Shown here: positions 1 through 9,720 of the stretch, in pieces | Layout: each line of letters starts with the position of its first letter | Position numbering within the stretch: the first letter of the stretch is position 1 | Assembly (NCBI RefSeq): GCF_018129405.1 | Contig: NZ_JAFCLP010000007.1 | Location: 124,001-188,000, forward strand | Reading direction: 5' to 3' | Origin: Bradyrhizobium iriomotense | GTDB taxonomy: Bacteria > Pseudomonadota > Alphaproteobacteria > Rhizobiales > Xanthobacteraceae | DNA length: 64,000 nucleotides | Notes under the pieces: generated by a model | Seen by the model: only the letters and a program-made list of their open reading frames with translations | What the model was told of the DNA's origin: nothing | Database searches by the model: none | Program-made: the position numbers and the translations under genes

Positions 1-810
1 AAGCTGACGAGCGGCCTGGCGCAGCCGCTTCAGCCTTTCCTGGTCGGCCTCCTGTTCGGGCCCAAGGGTGTCGGAGTGTACGATACGCTGGTGCGGCTGC
101 CTCGGGTTTCCAAGATCGTCGTCAGCCTCCTGACGTCCGCCTTGCTGCCGGTGGCAAGCCGCCTGGACGAGCGCGGCAATGCTGCAGCGTTCCAGCGCCT
201 CGGTGAATTCGGCCTCATCATCCTGCCCATGTTCACGGTGCCGCCGCTGATGGCGGCCGCCATGCTGTCGCGCGAGATCATGCAGGTATGGATCGGACCA
301 CAGATGGCCCCCTACGCCTTCTGGATGGGTCTGAGCTTCGTGGTGCCGATCTGCGTTCAATACATCGCCTTCGGCAACGTCATATTCCTGACCCGCACAG
401 ACGTACAGTCGCGCTTGAACCGGCTCTTGATCTATCAATTGGCGGTGTGGGCCGTGGTGACGGTTGCGACGCTGCACCTGTTCGACGAGCGGGCGCTGAT
501 CCTTGGCCAGGTGGTTGGGAACGCCGTCATTCTACCGTTGCAGATCGGGGCCGTGAGCCGCGGGTTGCAGCTTGACTCGTACCGCCTCCTTAGAGCACTC
601 CTCGTCCAGGCCGTCATTCTCGTGGTCTTGGGCCTGCTGCTACTCGAGCTTGCAGACCATTTGGCAATCGACGGCTTCTGGGGCCTCGGGCTTGCGATCG
701 CCTCGTTCTGCGTGGCGAGCTGGGCCATACAATATTTTCTCGTTCTCGAAGACCGCCAGCGGGCGATCTTCGCGGAATTGGGCCATCGCTTCGGCTGGGC
801 GTCGACCTAG
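1..810 (+). CDS. Oligosaccharide flippase (Wzx/MATE-like), 3' part only
   Basis: The frame is open from the first base, so the N-terminal part lies outside the window. The remaining ~269 residues form several hydrophobic segments (for example around PMFTVPPLMAAAML, LLVQAVILVVLGLLLLEL) separated by short basic loops. This, with RVSKIVVSLLTSALLPVASR, fits the C-terminal half of a polysaccharide flippase of the MOP superfamily, which moves lipid-linked repeat units across the inner membrane. It heads a plus-strand operon of sugar-polymer genes. The assignment rests on topology and context rather than a diagnostic motif. A second, complete flippase is encoded near 13.5-15.1 kb. Confidence 0.75.
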   Translation, partial: KLTSGLAQPLQPFLVGLLFGPKGVGVYDTLVRLPRVSKIVVSLLTSALLPVASRLDERGNAAAFQRLGEFGLIILPMFTVPPLMAAAMLSREIMQVWIGPQMAPYAFWMGLSFVVPICVQYIAFGNVIFLTRTDVQSRLNRLLIYQLAVWAVVTVATLHLFDERALILGQVVGNAVILPLQIGAVSRGLQLDSYRLLRALLVQAVILVVLGLLLLELADHLAIDGFWGLGLAIASFCVASWAIQYFLVLEDRQRAIFAELGHRFGWAST

Positions 811-879
811 CTTGTTAACTTGCACCAGCATGTTCGGCAGATTGATGAACGCCTGGGTCGACACGAGGAGACGTAAACG

Positions 880-2268
880 TTGCGCATAGGCCTGGTGGTC
901 GATCACCCCAAGCGTGACCTGCCGGGTGCAGTCATGCTCGGCTATCAACTCGCGCGGCGCGGCGTCTCGGTCGTGCTGGTGCCGATGTACGAGCAGGCCG
1001 TCGATGTCCCGCGGCTCGGGCTCGACGCGCTGGTCGTCAACTATGTGCGCCCGGTCAATCTCGACCTGATGCGCAACTTCGCCAAGGCGGGCCTTGCGCT
1101 CTACGTGCTCGACACCGAAGGCGGCGTGCTCGCCGAGAAGGGCGGCAATTCGCCGCCGGCGATGGCCGCACACGTCAAGGGCAGCGGCTACGCCGACATC
1201 CTGGCCGGCTATTTCTTCTGGGGCAGCCGGCTCCACGACGCCTTCCTGGCGGCAGGAACCATGAAGCCGGAGCAGCTTCACCTCACCGGATGCCCGCGTT
1301 TCGATTTTGCGGCGCCACGCTGGCGCGCGCTGCTTGACGGCGAGCCGCGCGGTTATCTGCTCGTCAACGCCAACTTCCCGCTGGTCAATTCGCGCTTCAC
1401 CGGCAAGCCGGGCGGCGAGCGCGAGGCGATGGTGCGGGCCGGCTGGGACGGCGCCTATGTCGACCGCTTCATCGCGGACCTGAAGCAGGTGTTCACCAAC
1501 TACCTCGCCGAGATCGACCGGCTCGCCGGCGCGCGGCCCGACCGCACCGTTCTCGTGCGTCCGCATCCGTTCGAAAGCGAGGATGTCTATCGCAACGCGC
1601 TCGCGCGCCACGCCAACGTCCTGATCGACGGCACCGGCAGCGTGCTCGACCGCATCCGCAACGCGGCCGCGGTCGTGCATCTCAACTGCGGCACGGCCGT
1701 CGAATCCGTCCTGCTCGGAAAGCTGCCGCTGCAGCTCGAATATCTGAACACGCCGACCACCGCCGGCCATGCTGCGCTGCCCGCGCGCGTGAGCCGTTCG
1801 GTCAATTCGTTCGACGAGCTGCTTGGCGCGATCGACCATATCGAGCGCGAGACCGAGACCTTCGATTTCGCGCGCGTTCACGCCGCCGATATCGCGGCGT
1901 TCTTTCATCTCAACGACGGACAGGCCGCCGAACGGGTCGCCGATGTCCTGACTGCTGCAGGCAGCTCGCGCCGGCCTTACGTCTCGTTGCTGGCGACCGT
2001 GAAGGGCACGCGCGACAAGCCGAGCCTCTGCCAAATCGTCAAGGGCGCCGCGAGCGCCGTGCTCGGATCGGCAGTCACCGAGCGGCTGCGCAGCCGGTTC
2101 AATCGCGCCCGGCGCGACAAGCGGATCGAGCCGGTCTTCGTCGGGACCCTGCTGCAGCGCATCGCAACGCATGACGGCGCGAGCCCGTCGCAGTTCACCG
2201 CACGGCGCGCGCGCTGCGCGACCACGGGCTTGCCGCTCGCGAGCATTGCCATCGAACCCGCCCGATAG
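880..2268 (+). CDS. Capsule/surface carbohydrate biosynthesis protein
   Basis: A 462-residue soluble protein with the layout of capsule-type surface carbohydrate biosynthesis proteins. An N-terminal Rossmann-like half (MRIGLVVDHPKRDLPG) is followed by a C-terminal half with VRPHPFES and, about 30 residues later, LNCGTAVESVLLGKLP, the nucleotide-sugar or lipid-handling signature of the Kps/CDP-glycerol transferase-like fold. The start is a TTG preceded by a good ribosome site (GAGGAG about 10 bases upstream). It lies 69 bases after the flippase and 3 bases before the next gene, so co-transcription is likely. The exact substrate cannot be read from the sequence. Confidence 0.75.
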   Translation: MRIGLVVDHPKRDLPGAVMLGYQLARRGVSVVLVPMYEQAVDVPRLGLDALVVNYVRPVNLDLMRNFAKAGLALYVLDTEGGVLAEKGGNSPPAMAAHVKGSGYADILAGYFFWGSRLHDAFLAAGTMKPEQLHLTGCPRFDFAAPRWRALLDGEPRGYLLVNANFPLVNSRFTGKPGGEREAMVRAGWDGAYVDRFIADLKQVFTNYLAEIDRLAGARPDRTVLVRPHPFESEDVYRNALARHANVLIDGTGSVLDRIRNAAAVVHLNCGTAVESVLLGKLPLQLEYLNTPTTAGHAALPARVSRSVNSFDELLGAIDHIERETETFDFARVHAADIAAFFHLNDGQAAERVADVLTAAGSSRRPYVSLLATVKGTRDKPSLCQIVKGAASAVLGSAVTERLRSRFNRARRDKRIEPVFVGTLLQRIATHDGASPSQFTARRARCATTGLPLASIAIEPAR

Positions 2269-2271
2269 ACC

Positions 2272-3675
2272 ATGGCCACATCTGCAAGAACCATCCTCAT
2301 CACCACGCTCGCCGAATACCAGACCCGGTTCTGGATTCCGGTCGCGCAGCGGCTGCGCGCGGCCGGCGATGAGGTCGAGCTGCTCGCCTTCGACGATCGC
2401 AGCGCCGAGATGTCGGCGACCGCGGGCGTGCCGGTCACGAACATGTACCGCGAGGGTCTGAAGACCGGTCCCTCGCCCGACGATCGCGGCGCGTTCGATG
2501 CGCGCGTCGCCGCCTACGGGCTGGACGGGACCAATTTCCTGTTCAGCCATGAGCGCTTCACCTTCGGCATCCGCGATACCGCCGCGCTGCGCCGGCGCTT
2601 CATGATCTATGCCAATGCGATGGAGACGGTGCTCGACCGGCTGGAGCGGCAAGGCAAGCGCGCCGAGCTGGTGCAGGAGCTGGGCGGCTTTCTCTCGGTG
2701 ATCGCGAGCTTCTACGCCGCCCGGCGCCGCAGCATCCGCAACTGGTTCATCGAGCCTTCGTTCTTTCGCGGCCGCATGTACTTCACGCCCGACAGTCTCG
2801 GCGCGCCCGACGTGATGCCGACGCCGGCGGACACGGTGTCATCGGAGGTGCGGGCCTATCTCGACGATACGCTGACGCAACGCGCGATCGTCATCCCCAA
2901 GAAGGACCAGCATCATTATTCGGCGGCCTTCAAGAAGGTCGTGAACCTGCGCAACGCCCGCCGCCTCACCGAGAAGCTGTGGGACCAGTTCGCGCTCGGC
3001 AAGCATCAGGAGTTCGGGCACAATCTGCGCCACGCCCGCGTGCACGCCGCGATGGCGCTCAATGCGACGCGGCTGCGCAAGCTCTACAAGCCGATCCCTG
3101 AGGCACCCTTCGTCTACTATCCGTTCCATGTCCCGGCCGACATGGCGCTGACGCTGCGCTCGCCCGACTATCTCGACCAGGTCGCGACCGTCGACTTCCT
3201 GCTGCGGACCATCCCGGACTCGCATGTGCTGGTGGTGAAAGAACACCCCGCCCAGATCGGCGCGATCTCTGCCGACCGCCTGTTCGAGCTGGCGCGCCGG
3301 TTCGACAATTTCGTGCTGCTGGCGCCGCAGACCAACAATTACACCGTGCTCAACCGCGCCGATGCCGTCATCTCCGTCAACAGCAAGTCGGGCGCCGAAG
3401 CCTTGCTGCTCGGCAAGCCGGTGGTGGTGATGGGCGATGCGTTCTATCGCTCCTGCCCGCTGGTCTACGCGGTCGATCGTCTCGCGGACGTGCCCGCGCG
3501 GCTGCGCGAGGCGCTCTCCGCCGGGCCGTTTGATCCGGCCAGAGGCGCACCCTATTTCGAAGCGGCCTGGCGCAGGTCTTATCCAGGCGAGCTCTACATC
3601 AGCGATCCCAAGCTGCTCGATACGTTTGCGGCCTCCTTGCGTGCCGCGATCGCTGAGCCCGCCCGCGCGAATTGA
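2272..3675 (+). CDS. Capsule polysaccharide synthesis-type protein
   Basis: A 467-residue protein of the same general class as its upstream neighbour, though not a close copy. The N-terminus (TILITTLAEYQTRFWIP) suggests a Rossmann half. The C-terminal half has VVKEHPAQIG, LAPQTNNYTVLNRADAVISV and NSKSGAEALLLGKPVVVMG, the conserved His-Pro and GxEALLLGKPV elements of KpsS/KpsC-like enzymes that build or decorate surface glycans. No membrane segment or signal peptide is visible, so it is probably cytoplasmic or peripheral. The ATG start follows the previous stop by 3 bases, and the 3' end overlaps the ribosome-binding region of the next glycosyltransferase gene. Confidence 0.75.
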   Translation: MATSARTILITTLAEYQTRFWIPVAQRLRAAGDEVELLAFDDRSAEMSATAGVPVTNMYREGLKTGPSPDDRGAFDARVAAYGLDGTNFLFSHERFTFGIRDTAALRRRFMIYANAMETVLDRLERQGKRAELVQELGGFLSVIASFYAARRRSIRNWFIEPSFFRGRMYFTPDSLGAPDVMPTPADTVSSEVRAYLDDTLTQRAIVIPKKDQHHYSAAFKKVVNLRNARRLTEKLWDQFALGKHQEFGHNLRHARVHAAMALNATRLRKLYKPIPEAPFVYYPFHVPADMALTLRSPDYLDQVATVDFLLRTIPDSHVLVVKEHPAQIGAISADRLFELARRFDNFVLLAPQTNNYTVLNRADAVISVNSKSGAEALLLGKPVVVMGDAFYRSCPLVYAVDRLADVPARLREALSAGPFDPARGAPYFEAAWRRSYPGELYISDPKLLDTFAASLRAAIAEPARAN

Positions 3676-3686
3676 ACGGACCCGAC

Positions 3687-4436
3687 ATGCCGCTCGTCTC
3701 GATCATCACCCCATCCTGGAACGTCGAAGGCCTGATCGAGGAGACCATCCGCTCGGTGCAGAGCCAGACCTTTGCCGATTGGGAGCTCCTGATCGCCGAC
3801 GACTGCTCGACCGACAGGACGCCTGAGATCATCGCCGACATCGGCGAGCGCGACCCGCGCGTCAAGCTGATCCGGCAGGCCAAGAACGGCGGGCCCGCGC
3901 TGGCGCGCCAGGCCGCGATCGACCGGGCGCAAGGCCGCTACCTCGCCTTCCTCGACAGTGACGATCTGTGGCTGCCCGAGAAGCTCGAGCGGCAGCTCGC
4001 CTTCGCGAAGGCGAAGCAGGCCGCGCTCAGCTACACCGCTTTCCGCCGCATCAACGAGACCAACACGGTCACGGGGCGGCTGATCGAGGTGCCGGCCTCG
4101 CTCAGCTATGGGCAGCTCCTGAAGAACACCGCGATCGCGACCCTGACTGCGATGGTCGACCGCGAGATCGCAGGTCCCATTGCGATGAAGAACGAGGGCT
4201 ACGACGATTTCTGCCTGTGGCTCTCGATCCTCGTGCGCGGCCACACCGCATACGGCCTCAACGAGGACCTCGCCCGCTACCGCGTCAGGGGCTCCTCGGT
4301 CTCCAGCCGCCCCGTGCGCTCGGCCAAATGGGTCTGGCAGATCTACCGCAATGTCGAGCACCTCTCCCTGATCCGGTCGGCTTGGTGCTTCGCCCATTGG
4401 GGCGCACGGGCCTGGTTGAAGCGGCGGGAGTTCTAG
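3687..4436 (+). CDS. Glycosyltransferase family 2
   Basis: A 249-residue GT-A type glycosyltransferase. It begins with MPLVSIITPSWNVEGLIEET, the usual GT2 N-terminus. The nucleotide-binding LIADDCSTDRT is at about residues 35-45 and the metal-binding DxD-type motif (FLDSDDLW) at about 88-95. The expected role is transfer of a sugar from a nucleotide donor to a lipid-linked acceptor at the inner face of the membrane. An ATG at 3687 was preferred over an in-frame TTG at 3672 because translation from the ATG starts exactly at the family's conserved N-terminus. It is the fourth gene of the plus-strand operon. Confidence 0.88.
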   Translation: MPLVSIITPSWNVEGLIEETIRSVQSQTFADWELLIADDCSTDRTPEIIADIGERDPRVKLIRQAKNGGPALARQAAIDRAQGRYLAFLDSDDLWLPEKLERQLAFAKAKQAALSYTAFRRINETNTVTGRLIEVPASLSYGQLLKNTAIATLTAMVDREIAGPIAMKNEGYDDFCLWLSILVRGHTAYGLNEDLARYRVRGSSVSSRPVRSAKWVWQIYRNVEHLSLIRSAWCFAHWGARAWLKRREF

Positions 4437-4460
4437 ACGCATCGCCCCCCCCCGGCTGGA

Positions 4461-4486
4461 AAAAATGCGAAAACAACCCCATGCAC
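4461..4486. repeat. Dispersed intergenic motif, copy 1
   Basis: An A-rich stretch followed by TGCGAAAACAACCCCATGC sits 24 bases after the GT2 stop codon. The same 21-base core occurs inverted at 26734-26761, also just after a gene end. Two identical copies 22 kb apart in non-coding DNA point to a dispersed element. Its function is unknown. Confidence 0.6.
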
Positions 4487-4489
4487 AAA

Positions 4490-4509
4490 AGAGGTAATTA
4501 AATACCTCT
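4490..4509. other. Short inverted repeat (AGAGGTA-n6-TACCTCT)
   Basis: Perfect 7-base arms separated by an A/T-only hexamer, between the glycosyltransferase gene and the UDP-xylose synthase gene. There is no T-run after it, so it is a weak terminator candidate. It could equally be a regulator site for the downstream gene. Confidence 0.45.
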
Positions 4510-4594
4510 ATGCAAGCCCACTTGACTATTGGCGAGTCCAGCCGTTGCCGATACCACTCAGCCCGCTCCCGCCGCGGACAATCTGGAACCGATC

Positions 4595-5557
<963 letters not shown>

Positions 5558-5599
5558 ACCCGCTCGCAAATCCCCTCGTCCGCAGCGAGCCTGTCCACC

Positions 5600-6904
5600 A
5601 TGAGCGCACCGTCCGACCTCATCAGCGACTTTCGGAGTCGCCTGGATTCGAAAGCCGCACTGACCGCATTGGTGCTACTGCACAGTGCCGTCATCTGCCT
5701 GTCACTGATCAAGGTGGCGACCTTTCAGTCCTACATCGAATTCGACCCGACGCGCTTGTGGATCGCGGCTATCGTCGCAATCGGCTTTTCCGTCGTCTCG
5801 CTGCTATTCGTCTTCGCCCGTTTCTCCTTCGGCTATTTCGTCGGATATTACTTCTATACGATGATCCTGGGCTTCCTGTGGATCGACGTCTTCTCCGAGT
5901 ACAGCTACCCGCGACTACATGCCGGACTTTCGGCAGCCTTGGCGCTGCTGCTCTTCCTGCTGCCCATGCTGTTCATCAAGGCCCCGATGCGGCAGTTGGT
6001 GGTCCTGTCCAACGCTCGTTTCGAGCATCTGCTCACGCTGATCCTGGCGATCTCGGTGGTCACCATTGCGGTGGCATCGACCTACAACTTCCGCCTGGTA
6101 TCGATGGCGCGCATCTACGACTACCGGGACACGATCGAATTTCCGGCAGCGCTGCGATATCTCACTGGCTGGGTCTCCAGCACGTTATTGCCATTCGCCT
6201 TCGCCTGCTTCTGGCTGCTCGGCCACCGCTGGCGTGCCGGCCTGGTGCTGGTCCTGCTCCTGTTCTTCTATCCCATCACGCTGACGAAGTTTGCGTTCTT
6301 CACGCCGGTCTGGCTGATCGTGCTGACCGTCCTGTCCCGGCTTCTGAAGGAGAGAGCATCCGTCATCGCGTCGATTTTCGGGCCGATGCTGATCGGACTG
6401 CTCGCGATCTGGCTGACGGACGCCAACCTGAACAGCCTGCCCGGCAAATATTTCGACATCGTCAACATCCGGATGATCGCGACGGCATCGAGCGCACTCG
6501 ACATCTACAATCACTTCTTCGCCAGCCATCCGCTGACCTGGTTCTGCCAGATATCCGTCGTCAAGCCGCTGGTACATTGCCCCTACCAGCAGCAGCTGTC
6601 CGTCGTGATGCAGGAGACCTATGGCTTCGGCAATTTGAATGCGTCACTGTTCGCGACCGAGGGCATCGCCTCCGTCGGCCTCTATCTCGCACCGTTGAGC
6701 GCGCTCGTATCGGGCTTCGTGCTGGCGCTCGGCAACCGTGCGTCTGCGGGACTGCCGCCTCGCTTCGTGCTGATATCCGCCGGAACGCTACCTCACGTCC
6801 TGCTCAACGTGCCGCTCACGGTCGCGCTTGTCACGCACGGCACGGCCCTTCTCTTCTTGCTCTGGTATGTCATTCCTCGAAGCGTCTTTGCACAAGAACG
6901 CTAA
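5600..6904 (+). CDS. Multi-spanning membrane protein, possible polysaccharide polymerase (Wzy-like)
   Basis: A 434-residue integral membrane protein with roughly 10-12 hydrophobic segments, beginning around ALTALVLLHSAVICLSLIKV. A longer soluble loop lies near residues 290-345 (HFFASHPLTWFCQISVV and following). That pattern, many spans with one large periplasmic loop in the C-terminal half and very low sequence conservation, is typical of O-antigen/exopolysaccharide polymerases, and the locus otherwise lacks one. It is the last gene of the plus-strand operon, 42 bases after uxs, and is followed by a double-hairpin repeat that may end transcription. The Wzy role is inferred from topology and position only. 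Confidence 0.6.
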   Translation: MSAPSDLISDFRSRLDSKAALTALVLLHSAVICLSLIKVATFQSYIEFDPTRLWIAAIVAIGFSVVSLLFVFARFSFGYFVGYYFYTMILGFLWIDVFSEYSYPRLHAGLSAALALLLFLLPMLFIKAPMRQLVVLSNARFEHLLTLILAISVVTIAVASTYNFRLVSMARIYDYRDTIEFPAALRYLTGWVSSTLLPFAFACFWLLGHRWRAGLVLVLLLFFYPITLTKFAFFTPVWLIVLTVLSRLLKERASVIASIFGPMLIGLLAIWLTDANLNSLPGKYFDIVNIRMIATASSALDIYNHFFASHPLTWFCQISVVKPLVHCPYQQQLSVVMQETYGFGNLNASLFATEGIASVGLYLAPLSALVSGFVLALGNRASAGLPPRFVLISAGTLPHVLLNVPLTVALVTHGTALLFLLWYVIPRSVFAQER

Positions 6905-6905
6905 A

Positions 6906-6999
6906 GCATGATCCGGAAAAGTGCGAAGCGGTTTTCCGAAAAGATCATGCGTCAACAACAACCTAAAGCGCGATGACGATTCTTAGATCTCATCGCGCT
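6906..6999. repeat. Double-hairpin palindromic intergenic repeat
   Basis: Two adjacent inverted repeats fill the space between convergent operons. The first has GCATGATC / GATCATGC outer arms with GGAAAA / TTTTCC inside. The second has perfect 10-base arms AGCGCGATGA / TCATCGCGCT. I recall similar repeats being common in Bradyrhizobium-type genomes, but this was not searched. The position suits a bidirectional terminator. Confidence 0.75.
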
Positions 7000-7019
7000 C
7001 TAGTCGCGCCGCCCACATC

Positions 7020-8213
7020 CTAGGCGGCCCGTGACGCCATCACATCCTGGGTCAGCCGGATGAAATCCGCCACGAACGCCTCAACGCGCTGCTCGAGATT
7101 CGGCAACAGATTGCGGACGGTCGCAGGCCCGGCCGCCTGCGCAACCTCAGACATTTGATCGGCCAGCGTCTCGGCATCGCGGATGCCGAAATATCGCGCG
7201 CGTCCCCCGGTCTGTTCGCGATGAACGTCGATATCGGACAGGATCATCGGGACGCCGAACGACTTGGCTTCCTCGACCGTCGTGCTCCACCCCTCACACT
7301 CCGAAGGATTGATGAGAGCGATCGACGCGCGCAGGAGGGCATAGACGTGATCCAGCGGAATCATTCCGAGGTGCCTGAAATTCGCCTCGAGACCGCGCGA
7401 CCTGACTTGCCTCATGGTCGTTTCGAAGAGATCGGGCTCACGGGAGTCCTGCGTATTGCCGGATGCGGCGACGACGACGTCCAGCCCGCGGCGTTTCAAG
7501 AGATCAAGCGCATCGACGACGATCCGGTGATTCTTGTGCCGCCAGAACTGGTTCGGCAGATAGAAATAGCGTGGCGGCAGGCCGTGGCTTGCGATGACGT
7601 CGGACGGATTCGTGGTCAGGAGGCTGGCTGGCGGCTCGGTCGCAAACCGGACCACGGAGACGCCGTTCGACAAGCCCGGATAAAATCTCTTGAGATCAGC
7701 AAGCGCGCTCTCGCTGCTCAGCATGATGTGCCGGCCGGACGCGATCTGGATACGAAAGCCGAGATCGCGCCGCCAATAGGCACTGCTGGAGAAAAGCTGC
7801 GGGAGCAGGCGGTGCTGGAAATCCGGGAACCAGGCGATCGCCGGGAACGGCAGGCGCCAGCCAAAGAAGCGCGCGGATTCGAACACCACGTCGATCTTGC
7901 GAAGCTCGAATTCGGCGACGGCGGGTCCGTCCAGACCAAAGGCGATCGCGCGGGCAAGATTCGTCGCACGGGCAAGACCGGTCGCGGCGTGATCGAATAC
8001 CGGCGAGCGCACGACCTCGACGCCGGGAATGCCGCCCAGCGCTGCAATCTCTTCAGGCTCGTCAGCCGTTCCGGCAAACAGCACGGGCGTCACCGCCCCC
8101 GGCGCGTATCTGTTGAGCGCCGCGAACAGATTGCGTTGATAGTTGTAGCCTCCCGCCCACAGGCGACGCGGAATGTTGGTGAATGCGATCCGCAGCGGCG
8201 CACGCTCAGGCAC
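7020..8213 (-). CDS. Glycosyltransferase family 4
   Basis: A 397-residue GT-B glycosyltransferase. The N-terminal half opens with LRIAFTNIPRRLWAGGYNYQ, the usual acceptor-domain start with a glycine-rich loop. The C-terminal half has YLPNQFWRHKNHRIVVDAL and LINPSECEGWSTTVEEAKSF, matching the E-x7-E nucleotide-sugar signature and the PSxxEGW motif of GT4. It uses a GTG start that overlaps the end of the upstream epimerase gene by 8 bases, so it is translationally coupled as the last gene of the leftward operon. Donor sugar and linkage cannot be deduced. Confidence 0.85.
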   Translation of the reverse strand: MPERAPLRIAFTNIPRRLWAGGYNYQRNLFAALNRYAPGAVTPVLFAGTADEPEEIAALGGIPGVEVVRSPVFDHAATGLARATNLARAIAFGLDGPAVAEFELRKIDVVFESARFFGWRLPFPAIAWFPDFQHRLLPQLFSSSAYWRRDLGFRIQIASGRHIMLSSESALADLKRFYPGLSNGVSVVRFATEPPASLLTTNPSDVIASHGLPPRYFYLPNQFWRHKNHRIVVDALDLLKRRGLDVVVAASGNTQDSREPDLFETTMRQVRSRGLEANFRHLGMIPLDHVYALLRASIALINPSECEGWSTTVEEAKSFGVPMILSDIDVHREQTGGRARYFGIRDAETLADQMSEVAQAAGPATVRNLLPNLEQRVEAFVADFIRLTQDVMASRAA

Positions 8214-9138
8214 GAGCTTGGCCCTTGAACCATGCGACGTAGTCGGCGAGACCCCGTTCCAGCGGAATGCGCCAATCGAAATTCATGCCGAGCACGCGCG
8301 CGTTGTCGGCCAGCAGGCTGGTCGGATCGCCCGGCCGCGCGACGCCGGAAAACTGCACGGCCGTTTTGCTGCCCCAATGCCCGATCAGTCCTTCGGCAAT
8401 GCCGGCCACGCTCACGCCGCGTCCCGAACCGCCATTGATCACGTCAAAATCGGCCTGCCACGTCCCCTCCGCGACGCGCGCGAGCAGGCGAACGACGTCG
8501 CGAACGTCGGTCCAGTCCCTGATCTCGGCGCCTGTCCCTCCGAGATTCAGCGTGCGCTGCTCGTTGCGCAGCCGCGAGCAGATGTCCCAGAGAAGCTGCT
8601 TGCGAAGGCTCGGACCATAGACCGAAAACAATCGCACGACGGCGCAGCGAATGCCGAAGCTCTGGGCGTAGCTTTGACACAGCTGCTCCATCATCAGCTT
8701 GTGGTGGCCGTAGGGCGACATCGGCGCCAGTGCCGCGCTTTCGGGGATCGGCCCGGCGTGATCGGCCCCGTAGACGGCAGCGCTCGATACGACGATCAGC
8801 CGGCTCTTAGGCGCAAAGCTTCGGAGCCATTCCAGCAAACGCGCCGTGCTGGCCACGGTCCGCGAAAAGTCTTCGAACGGGCGCTCTATCGACAGCCCCA
8901 CGGACGACCCGCCGGCCAAATGTAGGACGTGCGACGGCAGTCCGTGCGCGGCGGCAAGCGCGTTCAGATTGGCGGCGTCGACTTCGCCGTTGATCCAGGT
9001 CTGCAAGCCGAGCGCGCGCGCATCGGCCGGATCGAGGGCTCCATGGCCAACGCCATGGACGGCATGCCCTCCGCCCGCCAACTCACGGACGAGATGGCGG
9101 CCGATGAACCCGTTCGCGCCGGTGACCCACATGTTCAT
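8206..9138 (-). CDS. NAD-dependent sugar epimerase/dehydratase
   Basis: A 310-residue extended short-chain dehydrogenase acting on a nucleotide sugar. The NAD-binding VTGANGFIGRHLV is at the N-terminus. VVSSAAVYG supplies the catalytic Ser region and SPYGHHKLMME the YxxxK dyad. VRLFSVYGP follows, as in GalE/RmlB relatives. The specific reaction (4-epimerase, dehydratase or reductase) is not resolved. It lies 18 bases after the acyltransferase gene and overlaps the next glycosyltransferase gene, as expected for a sugar-precursor enzyme of the same polymer pathway. Confidence 0.82.
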   Translation of the reverse strand: MNMWVTGANGFIGRHLVRELAGGGHAVHGVGHGALDPADARALGLQTWINGEVDAANLNALAAAHGLPSHVLHLAGGSSVGLSIERPFEDFSRTVASTARLLEWLRSFAPKSRLIVVSSAAVYGADHAGPIPESAALAPMSPYGHHKLMMEQLCQSYAQSFGIRCAVVRLFSVYGPSLRKQLLWDICSRLRNEQRTLNLGGTGAEIRDWTDVRDVVRLLARVAEGTWQADFDVINGGSGRGVSVAGIAEGLIGHWGSKTAVQFSGVARPGDPTSLLADNARVLGMNFDWRIPLERGLADYVAWFKGQARA

Positions 9139-9156
9139 GCGCCCGATCCAGACAAT

Positions 9157-9720
9157 TTAGGCATCGAGGATCGATCTTATCACGCGCGCCGGATTGCCGG
9201 CGACAACCGTGCCTTCGGCAACATCCTTGGTGACGACCGCACCGGCAGCCACAATGGCGCGCGCGCCAACCTGCACGCCGCGCATGAGAAACGCGCCGGC
9301 TCCGATCCAAGCATCGTCACCGATCGCGACAGGGCGCTCATCAAGATCCAACTCGCGCGGGTGACCCGACGTGAATATCTCGCGAATCTGCTCGTGGCGC
9401 GCCTCCGGGTCGATCGGGTGAGTCAGATTATCGAAGATGTTGACCCCATGCGCGATCAGCACCCTGTCTCCAATTCGCACTGATGCCGCGGACCATATCC
9501 GCGAGCCCTCTCCCACATAGCACCAGGTTCCCAACTCGATCCGCCCCCCATGTGCGAACGTCAGGAGTTCCCCACGAATGATACTGTCGGCGCCGACGAC
9601 GATACAGTCGTTATCTCCGCGGATATTTCGAATGCGGGCCGTGCGCATCAGTTTCGCACGCGGCCCGAGGCGGCAGGTCGCGCGACCAAGCAGACGTTGC
9701 AGATGAAAATCGAGGTTCAT
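9157..9720 (-). CDS. Hexapeptide-repeat acyltransferase
   Basis: A 187-residue left-handed beta-helix protein of the LbetaH O-acetyltransferase class. Isoleucine-patch repeats run through the middle (for example [29 protein letters not shown]). The characteristic C-terminal block [18 protein letters not shown] is followed by [11 protein letters not shown]. Such enzymes transfer acetyl groups from acetyl-CoA to sugar hydroxyls. The ATG at 9720 overlaps the stop of the upstream methyltransferase (ATGA), which supports this start over one six codons further upstream. It probably decorates the polysaccharide repeat unit. Confidence 0.85.
   Translation of the reverse strand: MNLDFHLQRLLGRATCRLGPRAKLMRTARIRNIRGDNDCIVVGADSIIRGELLTFAHGGRIELGTWCYVGEGSRIWSAASVRIGDRVLIAHGVNIFDNLTHPIDPEARHEQIREIFTSGHPRELDLDERPVAIGDDAWIGAGAFLMRGVQVGARAIVAAGAVVTKDVAEGTVVAGNPARVIRSILDA

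Noticed and set aside
640-2652. 670-residue minus-strand open frame over the capsule-type gene
   Set aside because: It is antisense to a recognisable gene and has the Arg/Ala/Asp/Gln-rich composition of a high-GC shadow frame. No family is seen.
4445-4453. Run of nine C residues as a phase-variation switch
   Set aside because: It lies nine bases after the stop codon of the glycosyltransferase gene, so slippage would not change the protein.
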